A stretch of DNA of 64,000 bases from Amaurobius ferox (Eukaryota; Arthropoda; Arachnida; Araneae; Amaurobiidae). The notes under the pieces were generated by a model, which was given only the letters and a program-made list of their open reading frames with translations, was not told the DNA's origin and did no database searches. Of this stretch, positions 45,928-57,399 are shown piece after piece. The stretch is from positions 102,793,382 to 102,857,381 of the forward strand of contig OX578152.1 of the NCBI GenBank assembly GCA_951213105.1, given 5' to 3'. How positions within the stretch are numbered: position 1 is the stretch's first letter; every line of letters begins with the position of its first letter. The translations under genes were made by a program, and so were the position numbers.

Positions 45928-46966
45928 TCATACAGACCCAATGAGCGTGCGGATGATGTACTGAGGGATGGCTGCCCATTCCCTGTCAGCCATTTCCCTG
46001 AGTTTGTCTTCTAAACGCGGCGGTGGCAGCGTACGTAAGAGACGTCCAATCGCGTCCCAGACGTGTTCGATTGGTGAGAGATCAGGGGAGACTGGTGGCT
46101 GGGAAGCACTTGGGTACCTTGCAGGGCATGTTGGCTGATGCTTGCCGTGTGTGGTTGGGCGTTAACCTGCTGGTAAATGGCACCCCTTGAAGAAAGGGTA
46201 GTGTCATCAGTCGCAGCACGTCATCTACGTATCGTTGGGCAGTCATAGCGTCCTCAGTACGGACCAGAGGTGACCTGCTATTCGTAGGCGATGGCGCCCC
46301 AAACTATTATACCGCGTTGTCGAGCGACGTGGCGTTCCACAGATGCTGCCGGATTGGATCTGTCACCACTTCGGCGCCAGACTCCTACACTGCGACTGTC
46401 ATTGCTAAAACAGAAGCGTGACTCGTCTGAAAGCACGACCCTGTGACATTCCGCAGTCCACGTGACTCTATCCCTACACCATTGCAAATGGAGGCGTCTG
46501 TGCTGTTGGGTCAATGCCAGTCTTCTTAACGGGCGCCATGAGTGCAGATCGCTGGCGACCAATCGGCAAATTATGATCCTTGTCAATATGGGAGCACCAA
46601 GGGTGTCCTGCAGATGCTACATAAGGGCGACGGAAGTAGTCTACGTGGTCACCAACGATTGCCGGCGGATAAGTCCACGTGTGCTGACGTACCTCTGCCC
46701 GTACCGGCACCCCTTAAACGTGCTACATTCCCTTATTCCAACCATCTTCACCACAGCCGGTGCACCGTGGACGCGTGTAGGTGACTGTCTGCTGAGATTT
46801 GACGTATGGACCAACCTGCCCTTCTGAGTTCATCACCATATCCCTCGTGAAATCGTCTGTCTGCTGGAACTGCTTCGGTTGGCGTCGTCCTGACATTCTC
46901 TGCTACTACACGTTTTCTCTGAGACAAAAAAATGCAAATTGATATCCCTGGCAGACAGAGCGGCAC
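45928..46966 (-). pseudogene. Tc1-like transposase pseudogene
   Basis: Tc1-family transposases cut and paste DNA at TA sites using a DDE triad after N-terminal helix-turn-helix domains. Here an HTH-like GWSIRQISADSHLHASTVHR lies near 46760-46830. VVLSDESRF (first Asp) with RQRGIIVWGAIAY follows at 46278-46586. After a frame change come MTAQRYVDDVLR, then QQVNAQPHTA, where the second Asp of the usual QQDNARPH is Val. SPDLSPIEHVWDAIGR (third catalytic Glu) is near 46040-46080, and the frame stops at 45928. At least three frameshifts and one lost catalytic residue make it dead. Its GC content is higher than its surroundings, suggesting a fairly recent or foreign origin. Confidence 0.88.
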
Positions 46967-47117
46967 GACTATTGCCTATTCTGCAGGTTCTTTCCCTTAT
47001 ATCTCACTCAACGTGAGCATGACAGCTGCGCATTTCGCATCATTTACATAACTCGGTAAGCTGCGTCTACCCTGCAATTTTCATATTTTTCTGCCAACTC
47101 CTTCTTATTTTCACTAT

Positions 47118-47118
<1 letters not shown>

Positions 47119-47148
<30 letters not shown>

Positions 47149-47793
47149 CAAAGACTGCAAGCAACAGGACGTAGTCCCAGTTACAGAATGCAGGAGCAAA
47201 ACTCATTCAAAATACCATGACATACATAAAAAACGTTAAAATACATTAAAAAGTTAAAACATTAAGATTAAAAAACACTTCACAAGAATACATGTAATAA
47301 AACACAAGATGTTCACAACAAATGCTCTTTAGAATCCTTCTCAGAAGAATAAAAAATATCAAGACAATCAGGGAAACCATTGTATAATTTAGAAAAGCAA
47401 TTTATAGCACAATTATTGCCAATACTCGACCCAAACTTCCTAATGGCAAATAAATTCAAGCTTCTAGTTCTATACTGTGGGACATGAAAACCAATCCCAC
47501 CCAAGACATGGGAACAGTCAACCCGGCCACGAAACAAACCCCTGAAAAAAGAACACAGAATAAAATCCCTTCTTCTCTGTAAGCTTACAACACCAAACAA
47601 ACCACGCAAAAAAGCAGAAGACAATGCATAACAACTAATGCCAGTTTTCCTATAAAAAAGATATCTCAAGAAACTATTCTGGATGACCTCAATCCTTCTA
47701 GAGTGAACGGCCTGAAAAGGCCTCCAAACCACAGACGCATACTCCAGCCCAGACCTGACCAAGGCATTGAAAAGAGCTATTCTGGAATCCTCA
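47119..47793 (-). mobile_element. 5'-truncated non-LTR retrotransposon (LINE) with TAAA-type tail
   Basis: On the minus strand, coding sequence is followed by about 190 bp of 3' UTR and a (TAAA)n tail, seen on the plus strand as repeated TTTA at 47119-47150. The left edge of coding sequence lies next to the Tc1 terminal repeat, so the LINE inserted there. I could not define a target duplication. Confidence 0.8.
47313..47792 (-). pseudogene. C-terminal part of LINE reverse transcriptase ORF2 (jockey/CR1-like)
   Basis: About 159 residues are open. LFNALVRSGLEYASVVWRPF, then RRIEVIQNSFLRYLF, is the typical thumb-region signature after the reverse transcriptase catalytic core in jockey/CR1-type elements. 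The rest (RRRDFILCSFFRG, RVDCSHVL, VPQYRTRSLNLF) matches their C-terminal tail pattern. The catalytic domain and endonuclease are absent because of 5' truncation. The first four codons of the open frame belong to the Tc1 terminal repeat, not to the LINE. Confidence 0.85.
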
Positions 47794-47812
47794 TTTACTA
47801 TCACGTAGTGTA

Positions 47813-48480
47813 TATCACGTAGTGTATAATTATTTCAATATTATAAATGTTATCTGAAAATTTGATTCCAATCGAATGAAAACTCACTGAGATATCAATT
47901 ATTATTTTTTCAATTTATCTTCCTTTTCTCTTTTTTGTGACTCCGGGTACTTTCATTTATTTATTTTCATTTTAAGCACCACAGAATTCTAACTTCTTTG
48001 ACCATCAGTTTCTGAATTTAAATATATTTGTATCGTTCTGTCAAAATATGGACGAAGACCACTGTTTGGAACTGCTGCGCGAATCAAAGCGCGCAGCTCC
48101 CTAATTATGAGTATAATTAACCAGCATTTTTTCATAGTTGGATAAGGTACAGAATATATGGAGATAAAAATAAATTGAAAAGTAAGATAATTTTGAATAC
48201 GTAGGAATATTCCTTATTGTTTCAGTTCTAATTTGCACTGCGTTGCTAGTTTATTTCTAAAACACTGACAGTTTAAATAAATACTTTAGGCCATAGAAAA
48301 GCATACAATGCAGGAATACTTATATCAGCGCCAACTGAATTATTGTGTCAAACCGTAATGGCATTTTTTCAATATGAAGTTTTAGCTCCTCCCCTTTAGC
48401 TCCATGGTTAGCAATAGCAGTAAGTTTTTAAGGGTTACGGTTAAGGTTTTAATATACAACAAGGAATTTGCCTATCGGGT
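47813..48480. other. No gene or recognised repeat
   Basis: AT-rich sequence. The part 48130-48400 resembles 6770-7020. Confidence 0.4.
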
Positions 48481-48534
48481 TGTTATTTTAATTTTTTTTC
48501 CCAATAGCCAGGCACTAGACTCTACGTCGACTTA

Positions 48535-48710
48535 CGTCGTTTGCCCTATGTACGGCCGAAATCGTGAACCATTTTGCCGTCCTAGGACGTTGCTCCAGAG
48601 GGGGGCGGAACACACTGCGCCCACAACATCCATGTCTTACGAGGGACTCGAACCCACAACGTGGCGGCCGATCGATCGCTGGAAACGCTCGCTTTGACCG
48701 TTCGGCCACC
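48535..48710 (-). mobile_element. tRNA-headed SINE nested in the 5S retroposon
   Basis: ACGTCGACTTA is repeated exactly at 48524-48534 and 48711-48721. On the minus strand the head has GGTGGCCGAACGGTCAAAGC (A box) and GGGTTCGAGTCCC (B box). The body carries CAACGTCCTAGGACGGCAAA and ATGGTTCACG. It is the same family as 58474-58710. Confidence 0.85.
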
Positions 48711-48726
48711 ACGTCGACTTAAATGA

Positions 48727-48844
48727 GCCAACAGCACGTGGTGTTCCCAGGTGGTCACCCACCCAAGTACTATCCGCGCCCGATGCTGCTTAACTTCGGT
48801 GATCTAATGGGAACCGGTGTTTTCATCACGGTAGAGCCGTTGGC
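48727..48844 (-). rRNA. 5S rRNA-like sequence (retroposon head)
   Basis: The 118-nt length is right for 5S. The internal promoter is preserved: AAGTTAAGCAGCATCGGG (A box) and GTACTTGGGTGGGTGACC (C box). The ends GCCAACGG and TGTTGGC pair. GATGAAAACACC and CATTAGATCACC are unusual positions that suggest drift. Because it is flanked by target duplications, it is most likely a 5S-derived SINE head rather than a cluster 5S gene. Confidence 0.8.
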
Positions 48845-48859
48845 TCGCTTATTTTAATT

Positions 48860-49775
48860 GCTGTTTCTAACATTAAGTCTATGGTCATCTCCATCCCTTT
48901 AAGTCACTCTATATTCCGTATATTCACGTACGCAATTGATACTTACTTGGTTTCAAAACAGAAACATCCGGTCAAAATCAGTTTATTAGACATTTTTGTT
49001 CAGAGAAGATTTTTGTTCAAGGAACAAAAATGTTTTAGAGTGGCGGATAAAAAGCTTCCCTGATTTCGTTTGCTTCGTCTAATGAAAAGTAATTCTCTTA
49101 ATTAAAGTCCCAAAAATAACTTTTTGCCTTTCTACAAATTATAGGTAACAGCTGTAAACATCAAGAAATTTAGACGGCGGGTTATTGTGTTAGTGTTCTC
49201 TTAATCACAACGCATCAACAATTGGGAATTAAATGTTGGAAATAAAATTTATTTAAATAAATACAAAATAATCACCACATATTTAATGCCTCAACCTAAA
49301 AACTACTATTTGTACAAATTTTATTATCACATCTCAAAATTTATTATCCCAGTTGTGGGTGTCTATATAACCTCCGGCTATTATTTCCCTCAGTTACGTT
49401 ATAATTTATATGTGACCTTTTTTAAACAACTTCTGATTCGTTCGGTTATGACGATCCAATCGTTTCGACGGTTATCCAATCGACGAGCCAAATAACATTC
49501 TGCGGTCCTGCGCAGAATATGTTTCGGATCGTGTGTGAGAGAGGGAAAGAGTCTAGCTGAAATTCTGAAGAGTGCTGATGAAAGGTTGGCAGAAATCAGT
49601 GGAAATTTGGAAGTGCTAGGAATCGAGATAATGTGTGGAAAAGGTGGAAAGTGCACGTCCGCGGAGCAGGCGCTAATATTGATACAATTATGATAGAGAG
49701 GATCCACTATCACTAGTTGGCCAAGACAAGATTTAGATGTCCTAGGAAGAAGTTGAGTACCCTAACAGCATTTTT
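48860..49775. other. No gene or recognised repeat
   Basis: AT-rich sequence. No supported feature. Confidence 0.4.
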
Positions 49776-50125
49776 TTTTCACAGTGACGTAAGATTTACG
49801 TCACACTGTGACTTTGGGACGTCACAGAACGTCGCAGTACGTCTCGGCAATGTCATATTGAGGTGACAGTAAAGTCATTTTGGTCATTTTTATGGTCGTT
49901 TGTAACGTCGCTTATTAACTTGTTTGTGACGTCACATTGTAATTGCCATTGTAATATCGTTACATTGTTACTTGTTAATTAAATTGTGGAAACGTCACAG
50001 AATATAGTCACAATGAAGTTACAAAGTTAATACGTAACGTCACATAGAAGTCACAAATATGATGTCACATTGTGACCCAGTTGTCACGTGACTACAACGT
50101 CCCTTTCACACATGTGACGACCTTT
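49776..50125. repeat. ACGTCAC/GTGACGT-rich block
   Basis: Variants of ACGTCAC or its inverse recur more than ten times (GGGACGTCACAG, GTGACGTCACATTG, AACGTCACAGAA, AACGTCACATAG). A hairpin, CACAGTGACGTAA with TTACGTCACACTGTG, lies at 49780-49810. Periodicity is loose, so it is a degenerate simple repeat. The core equals a CRE half-site, but no gene start is near. Confidence 0.6.
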
Positions 50126-50479
50126 GCTGTGAGGGTAAGTGTCGACGATTTATAGCTATTTCAATGATTAAAGATAGCATATCACCAGGCCCGGCCAAAG
50201 TTTATTAATAATATATTTTGAGTAAAATGACGATAATGTGCAATACTTACTGTTTCAGTATCTGTCTATATATATATTTAAGCAGCTAGTTACTGTGTTA
50301 TTGAGCGCACAATGCATGCATTAAGTTAGCTTGCTGCATCAGTGTATTATTTCCTCTGGCCGTAATACCCTTTTGTATCAGTTACTACAAAGTTTGCTGT
50401 TATGTCACGTTAGCTAACATAGCTTAGATTTCCGTAACAAAGGTCTCTAACATTTACAATGGCACCCGATCAGGGTAGT

Positions 50480-50930
50480 AGAGCGACCAACTCCATCTGA
50501 ATTAAAGGCACGTTCTTTACAAAGTGTTAAACGTAATTAAGTAGGTTGATTTAAGAAGCATTGCACAGCATACAGCAACTTCATCTAATTAGAAAATCGT
50601 CGATACAAATCGAAATTTAAAGGACCAAATGCGTGTTCGTAGCATTGATTGTCAACCACAGACAGTGTTTGAAAGAGCATACTTTCATTCTGTTCTATTC
50701 CCCCTCCTTTTATGAAGACCCCAAATTAAGACGTCAAACAGGAATCTGGAATGCAAAGTAGAATCCGAACAGGAAAGGCCGATTTACAGAGACACGTTCA
50801 TTTAGATGTTCATGCAGAAAGTGGACTGAGAATGTCAAACCGACCCGGTCATTTTGGTGCTGTACTGACCCTGATAATTCCTTTATACATATAAGTTGTC
50901 CAACTGGAAGCGCATGCATCAAATCTGATA
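50480..50930. repeat. Family H related segment
   Basis: CAGCATACAGCAACTTCATC, TAGAAAATCGTCGATA and CAGTGTTTGAAAGAGCATAC align in order with 59240-59370. Confidence 0.6.
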
Positions 50931-50999
50931 GACAAAAGTAAATAAGTACATCTTACGTAATAAACAATAAATCTCAGTGTGTGTGTGTCTATTTGTGCG

Positions 51000-51320
51000 G
51001 TCAGTAATGGAAACTTGTGAGTCGTGCGGCTATGAAATTTGGTATACAGGCATTTCCTGACACGGGAAGGTGCACCTCAGAGATATTTTTGCAGCGTTCG
51101 TATTATTTTTTTTTTAGTTATTGTTTATTTTAGCACGATTTTGGGCAATGTTTACGATTTTCACACAAATCGGTTCCTATTATCATATAGTTTCCATAGT
51201 AAATATTACCACATAGTTTCCCTATTGACACCATCGGAAAGGTTGAAGAAAGTTCTTTAAAACGATGTTTGAAGCGAATTCGCAAGAATATTACTTCATA
51301 TATGCTTTTCAATACAACAA
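51000..51320 (-). repeat. Diverged repeat G (inverse of 29230-29470)
   Basis: GTGCACCTCAGAGATATTTT, TTGCAGCG and TTTTCACACAAATCGGTTCC are the inverse of blocks at 29340-29420. A GT tract (50980-50990) sits at one end, as in families A to C. Confidence 0.4.
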
Positions 51321-51785
51321 AATTTGCATTTTTTTAGGTTATGTAATACTTATTTTGTCGCATCCAAAAGAGTAACATTAGACATTTCTATAATTTTACA
51401 AAAACTTGCCTTCACATCTTCGCATTCTAACAAAACATGTTGAATCAATACGTAATTTAATTTTTGGTGATTTTTTAAAGCGAACATAACCAAGCAACAA
51501 ATGCATTTTATTGACTCTCTTCTTGTTGGCGGTTTCTCCCTTCTGGGATCTGTTGTAGGTGACTGCACATGAGGTTAAAGCTTCTCCCAGAGAAAGGATT
51601 CAGTTGTGAATCTTTTATTCACTTATTTATATATTTATTTATTTGCTGTGTATATGGGGTGTTTTTGTTCTTTGCGGATAGCGTGCGTTTGGAAATTGAG
51701 TAATGATATTTGTGGATGTATTATTCAAATAACGGTCGATTATTTACAACCAGGGTAATACCGGATACTTTGATCTACTTAAGAA
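51321..51785. other. No gene or recognised repeat
   Basis: AT-rich sequence. No supported feature. Confidence 0.4.
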
Positions 51786-51786
51786 A

Positions 51787-52620
51787 AAATCTGATGTGGG
51801 CAACACATGACTTTCCTTATATAATGCAGTGAATTTACTACTTTTACAGTTAAAAAAAATGTTATTCTTATAGTAGATACTTATATTCTTTCCAAGATAT
51901 GAATTATCTTGAAATAGTCGTCATATTCATTAATTTAGCGTAATTCTTATCACTTTATCAACATTTTAAAATGTCGAGAGTAGGCGAAATTCCGCTAAAT
52001 TTGTCGCCAAAATCTCGCCAAGCGTTATGGACGAAGATATAAGTTATTCTTACAGCGGATAAATGACTACTGGCGTTCAAATACAAAAGTATTACTCAAA
52101 GTATCTGTTCTCATGAATGGAACGAGTTAGATCCACGAGAATGATATCACCCAATTTATCACATGATATTACATATGAAATTTGAACAGGTTTCTCAACA
52201 GTTAATATTTTTTTTTAATTTATGGGACTTTTGATAAGTTTATTTAAAAAATGTGCAATATCTCGAGAACGGTGCATGCTAGCATTCTGAAATTTATATC
52301 AATCGTTTTCTAAGGAAAAATTACATAAGAAATGTCTATTTGCATAACTTTAATAAAGGTTTTGATTTTTTGATAATTTTTTTCAAAATTTCACTCGAAA
52401 ATTTAGGAGGGTTCTGACCATTCGATTCTGTTTTAAAGCAATAGGCTTCCAGTATTCATTGATTGGGGTTTTTGTACCAAATTTCATTTGAATCGCTCCA
52501 TTCGTTCGGGAGATAGCGTCCCCACGATCTCACTGACACGCACACACACACACTAACTCACACACACACACACTCACACACACACACGCACACCCACACA
52601 TACTTTAACACACACACATA

Positions 52621-52655
<35 letters not shown>

Positions 52656-52783
52656 CAATTCAAAGATTTTCGATTCGTGATCAGGGATGCTTGAAACTTG
52701 CTCTCCCGTCGAAAACTCGAATTCAAATTTTCGACCCCGTCACAATACTTTCCTTATACATTGTGTATATAAGGAAAGTAATA
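51787..52783 (+). mobile_element. Family A element, copy A6 (full length)
   Basis: The left terminus AATCTGATGTGGGCAACACA and the ATATCTCGAGAACGGTGC block (52258) are present. Long CA tracts run from 52535 to 52655, and the right hairpin ends ATAAGGAAAGTAATA. Confidence 0.88.
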
Positions 52784-53124
52784 AAAAAATAAATAAATAA
52801 TTTATAGCGGTTTAAATAAAACTAATTTTGATCAAGTAAAATAGTTTATTTTTTCTCAAAAGGAAAAGTTGACAACATACTCTAAAAATAACTACCTGAC
52901 ATAAAGTACTATTTCACGCTTATATAAAAAAATATTACATTTTTAACCATTTTTATGCTTTAATGAAATTAATAGTTGTTTTTTAGAACATTTACTTCTA
53001 CTTTGCTAAGATAAACCAAAAAAAAACTATTTTAAATTATTTTTATTAAATTTTTTAGTCTATTAAATTTATTTTGTGATTTTTCAAACATTGGATACTT
53101 ACTACAAGCTCCAACCTGAGTATT

Positions 53125-54055
53125 AAAAAATCTGATGTGGGCAACACATGACTTTCCTTATATAATGCAATGAATTTACTACTTTTGCTACTTTTACTAC
53201 TTTTACTACTTTTACAGTAAATGTTATTCTAATAGTAGATACGTATATTCTTTCCAAGATATTGAATTTTCTTCAATTAGTCGTCATTTTCATTGATTAA
53301 GCGCCATTTTTATCAATTTGGCGAGATTTTTGTTAATTTGGCAACAATTAAAAATGTCGCCAAGTTTTCGACATTACGCCAAATTCGTCGCCAAAATCTC
53401 GACAAGCGTTATGGACGGATAAATAAGTTACTCTTACAGCAGATAAATGACTATTGGCGTTCAAATACAAAAGTATTACTCAAAGTATCTTTTAAATGAA
53501 TGGAACGAGCTAGATCCACCAGAATGAAGTCACCCAATTTATCGCATGGTATTACATATGGAAAGTGAACATGTTTCTCAACAGTTAATATATATATTTT
53601 TCTATTTTATATACCTTTTTGATATTTTTGTAATATCTCGAGAATGGTTCATGTTAGCGTTTCAAAATTTATGTCAATCGTTTTCTAATGAAAACTTTCA
53701 TAAGAAATGTCTATTTGCGTAACTGTATTAACGGTTTTGATTTTTTGACTATTTTTTCAAAATTTTACTCGAAAATTTAGGGGGGTTCTGAACATTCGAT
53801 TGCGCATAAAATCAATAGACGTCCAGGGTTTACGGATTGTGATTTTTGTACCGAATTTCATTCATTTCGTCAGTTATCGTCTCCACAGACTCACTGACAC
53901 ATGCGCACACACACACACACACAGACCTCACTTCAAAAATGTGTGATTCGTGATAAGGGATGCTTGTAACGTGCTCTCCCGTCGAAAACTCGAATTCGAA
54001 TTTTCGACCCCGTCACATTACTTTCCTTATACATTATGTACATAAGGAAAGTAAA
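53125..54055 (+). mobile_element. Family A element, copy A7 (full length)
   Basis: The left terminus is at 53131. ACTTTTACTACTTTTACT is locally expanded near 53180-53215. The ATATCTCGAGAATGGTTC block is near 53634, with a short CA tract near 53910 and the right hairpin ending CATAAGGAAAGTAA. Confidence 0.88.
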
Positions 54056-54058
54056 AAT

Positions 54059-54277
54059 AGTTTATTCGTATAGTAGATACTTATATTCTTTCCAAGATAT
54101 TGAATTTTCGTCAATAAGTCGTCATTTTGATTGATTTAGCGTCACTTTTATCTATCTGGCTAAATTTTCGTTAATTTAGCAACGCTTAAAAAAGTTGCCA
54201 ATTTAGCGACATTCCACCAAATTCGTTACCAAAATCGCGGCAAGGATTATGGACTGAGAAATAAGTTATTCTTATAT
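54059..54277 (+). mobile_element. Family A internal fragment A8, fused to the end of A7
   Basis: It starts at the internal block AATAGTTTATTCGTATAGTA and runs to GAGAAATAAGTTATTCTTAT. It has no left terminus. The A7 end AGTAAAAATA coincides with the internal CAGTAAAAATA of the family, a microhomology joint. Confidence 0.75.
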
Positions 54278-54420
54278 CCTGGAAGTAAACGAAGTTTATA
54301 TCATGGGTACAGCACCATACAACACACACACTCCAATTCGCTGGGATTATGTACATAGATAATTTTAGTTATGGTTATTGTGTACATAGAAAAAAAAATT
54401 GATACAGTGATTATATACAT

Positions 54421-55113
54421 AAAAAATCTGATGTGGGCAACACATGACTTTCCTTATATAATGTAATGAATTTACTACTTTTACAGTAAAAATATAGGTT
54501 TTTTTTATAGTATATTCTTTCAAAGATATTGAATTTTCGACAATCAGTCGTCATTTTCATTGATTTAGCGTCATTTTTATCCATTTGGCGAGATTTTCGT
54601 TAATTTGGCAACATTTCAAAAATTCGCCTAGTTGGCGACATTCCGTCAAATTCGTCACTAAAATTTCGCCAAGCGTTATGGACGGAGATTATTATTACAG
54701 TTAAGTTATTCTTACAGCAGATAAATGACTATTATCGTTCAAATACAAAAGTGTTACTCAAAGTATATTTTTGGAATCAATTGGAATTTTTTTTTTATTT
54801 TATATGACTTTTGATAATTTTTTTGAAAAATGTGCAATATCTCGAGAACGGTTCATGTTAGCGTTCTAAAATTTATGTCAATCGTTTTCTAATGAAAAAT
54901 TACATAAGAAATGTCTACTTGCGTAACTTTATTAGAGGTTTTGATTTTTTGATGATTATTTCAAAATTTCATTCGAAATTTTAGGGGGGTTCTGGACATT
55001 CGATTGCGTATAAAAACAATAGGCTTCCAGTGTCTATGGATTGTGATTTTTGTACCAAATTTCGTTCGAATCGGTCTATTCGTTCGTCAGTTATCGTCTC
55101 CACAGACTCACTG

Positions 55114-55187
<74 letters not shown>

Positions 55188-55200
55188 GCGCGCGCACATA

Positions 55201-55237
<37 letters not shown>

Positions 55238-55392
55238 TTTCACAAACACACACACACACAGACATCACTTCAAAAATGTTTGATTCGTGATCAGGGATGC
55301 TTGAAACGTGCTTTCCCGTCGAAAACTCGAATTCGAATTTTCGACCCCGTCCCAATACTTTCCTTATACATTATGTATATAAGGAAAGTAAT
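54421..55392 (+). mobile_element. Family A element, copy A9 (full length)
   Basis: It starts AAAAAATCTGATGTGGGCAA. The part around TCATGAATGGAACGAG is deleted. CTCGAGAACGGTTCATG is at 54841, and CA tracts run over 55116-55260. The right hairpin is ACTTTCCTTATACATTATG...TATAAGGAAAGTAA. Confidence 0.88.
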
Positions 55393-55530
55393 AAAAATAA
55401 ATGAAGTGATTGTAAATATAGATAGAACTAGATAGTGACAATATATATAGTTTAAAATAGATAGAGTGTACATAGCGAAAAATTATTTTTGGACAAATAT
55501 TTGAACTATACAAATTTATAAAAAAAAAAC

Positions 55531-55721
55531 TCAAAGAAACTTAAAAACAATAATATTTTTATCGGCCAGGTGTCTACGTACACCGTAGCCAATATGCATT
55601 GTCAAGCACCTGCCAGTGCTTTCTTGAGATAAGATTCCCAACATTTTGCTAACTGGCAGCGGACTTATATGTTGTCTACACCAATGCCTTGTGCAAGGTT
55701 GGCAGTCCGCCTGCTGCGTCC
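55531..55721. other. Short GC-richer unclassified segment
   Basis: The segment lies between A9 and A10. It contains GCCAGGTGTCTACGTACACC near 55565 and a related CAGTCCGCCTGCTGCG near 55704. No coding or RNA signature is recognised. Confidence 0.3.
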
Positions 55722-55897
55722 TTATTCGTATAGCAGATAAATGACTATTGGTTTTCAAATACAAACGTATTATTCAAAATTAACTTTTCTCATGAATGGA
55801 ACGAGCTAGGTCCACGAAAATGATGTCACCCAATTTATCGCATGATATTATATATGAAAAGAAAACATGTTTCTCAACAGTTAATATCTTTTTTATT
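55722..55897 (+). mobile_element. Family A internal fragment A10
   Basis: ATTCGTATAGCAGATAAATG through TCATGAATGGAACGAGCTAG to GTTTCTCAACAGTTAATATC is the middle of family A, without either terminus. Confidence 0.8.
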
Positions 55898-56040
55898 TTT
55901 TTTTATAATCAAACATTTCACAATATACAAACATCCGTATTATACAAACGTAAAACTTTCACAATATACAAACAGTCATTGTTAATTTAAATTGTTTGCT
56001 TGAATTTATTTCATCACAATTTCTTGATTATACAATAATT

Positions 56041-57345
56041 AAAACAAGAAAGATCAATCATGCTTAAAGAATTGATTATGAAACACTTTCCAACTTCAAT
56101 GCAATTTTATTTAAACAAGTCTAAAATGCAATACATTTTTCGGTAATATTTTAAAACTTATCACAATACTACATTAATTTATTATATTTGAAAACTTAAA
56201 CCTTCATCGAAAAGAATGAACTTCATTCAAATGACGGCATTGAAATATAAATTGCCAGGTTTACAGATCTCTAAAATGCGATACATTTCTCGGTAATATT
56301 TTTAAAACTATCATAATACTACGATAATTTATTATATTTGAAAACTTCATCGAAAGCAACTGAAATTCATTTAAATGAAGTCATGGAAAAAATAACACGT
56401 TTGTATCTCTCTATAAAAACAGCATTTCATTCATAACATTTTCCCATTCATTTCATTCATCACAATACTATAATAATTTATTTTATTTAAAAATTAAGAC
56501 CATGGATCTACAAGTAATTAAACTCTATGCTTAAAACTTCATAGAAAAAAATCGTCCTTCTCTTTGTAAAATCAATAAATATTTCATTCATATCAGCTAT
56601 GCAGACTCCATGGGCTAAAAAATTTTGTGTTAAAGAAATACAGCAATTCTAATACAACTCATTCTACAGATTTTGCTGTTTACATTTTACATAAGTGAAA
56701 AATAGGCTTCGTTGTAGAAATAATCAAATTTGGATAATCATTTTAACTGAAATATATTGTATTGGCGTTGTTTAAGTATGTAGATGCACAGAATTTAAGC
56801 AAAAATAAAGTGGTTTTAGGACGGGTACAGCACTCAATATGAATTAAAAAGAAATTAAAAAATTACGATTTTGTGACAAGATGGATGCCATATATCATTT
56901 TGAAGTGGGTCATGTGATCTTTTCATATCATGGTCACGTGATCGCTTCACATAAGAGATGTAATTATTATTTTAATTTCTATTTAAAAACTACTGAATAT
57001 ATTTCGCTGAAATTTTTTTATATATTCTATGGAACAATTTGAATATTTCCTAAAATTTTCGAAGCAATTTGTGAATTTTAAATCCGCTTAAACAATTTTG
57101 GAAAAATTAGGTCGCATAAGGCTCAATGTATTTCATTTTTTCAACCCGGGTTCAATCCAAAACTAATTGGGTGATATTATTCATTTATATTCCCATAGGT
57201 CCTACAGACCGTCTGAACAACATAGTAAAATTTCATTTTGATCAAGTCATTTTTACGGCAGTTATCGTGCTAACTGACAGACAGACAGACAGACAGACAT
57301 AATGAACAAAGTCCTAAACACTTTTCAACTTTGTTGTAAAGTGTT
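56041..57345 (-). mobile_element. Family D element, full length
   Basis: It begins AACAAGAAAGATCAATCATG and ends with GACAGACAGACAGACAGACA, then the hairpin AACACTTTTCAACTTTGTTG...TAAAGTGTT. An internal duplication of the CAATACATTTTTCGGTAATA block is present near 56130 and 56280. Confidence 0.8.
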
Positions 57346-57399
57346 AAAAAATTATTAAAAGAAAATATGAATTCTCCAAACCTCTAGTTTTGCTCTTTA

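Larger units (their letters stand above)
45764..47812 (-). mobile_element. Tc1-like transposon with a LINE nested in its terminal repeat
   Basis: TA plus CACTAAGTGATAGTAAA at 45764-45782 is matched by the inverse TTTACTATCACGTAGTG plus TA at 47794-47812. GAAGGAGTGGGCAGAAA near 45800 is matched by the inverse TTCTGCCAACTCCTTC near 47090. In the right terminal repeat, these two blocks are separated by about 675 bp of LINE. Without the LINE the element would be about 1.37 kb, usual for Tc1-like elements. Confidence 0.85.
48483..48859 (-). mobile_element. 5S-rRNA-headed retroposon with 11-bp target duplication
   Basis: TTATTTTAATT occurs exactly at 48483-48493 and 48849-48859. On the minus strand, the element starts GCGAGCCAACGG, just upstream of the 5S sequence. 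It ends TAGTGCCTGGCTATTGGG followed by an A run. A tRNA-headed SINE with its own target duplication is nested in the tail. Without that SINE the element is about 168 bp. Confidence 0.8.

Noticed and set aside
48727..48844. Functional 5S rRNA gene
   Set aside because: It is single, flanked by an exact 11-bp target duplication and followed by a retroposon tail, so it is treated as a 5S-derived SINE head.
55030..55290. Open frames rich in Thr-His repeats, also at 7530-7920, 13210-13566, 5862-6056 and similar
   Set aside because: They are translations of CA/GT microsatellites inside family A and B elements, with no independent coding evidence.
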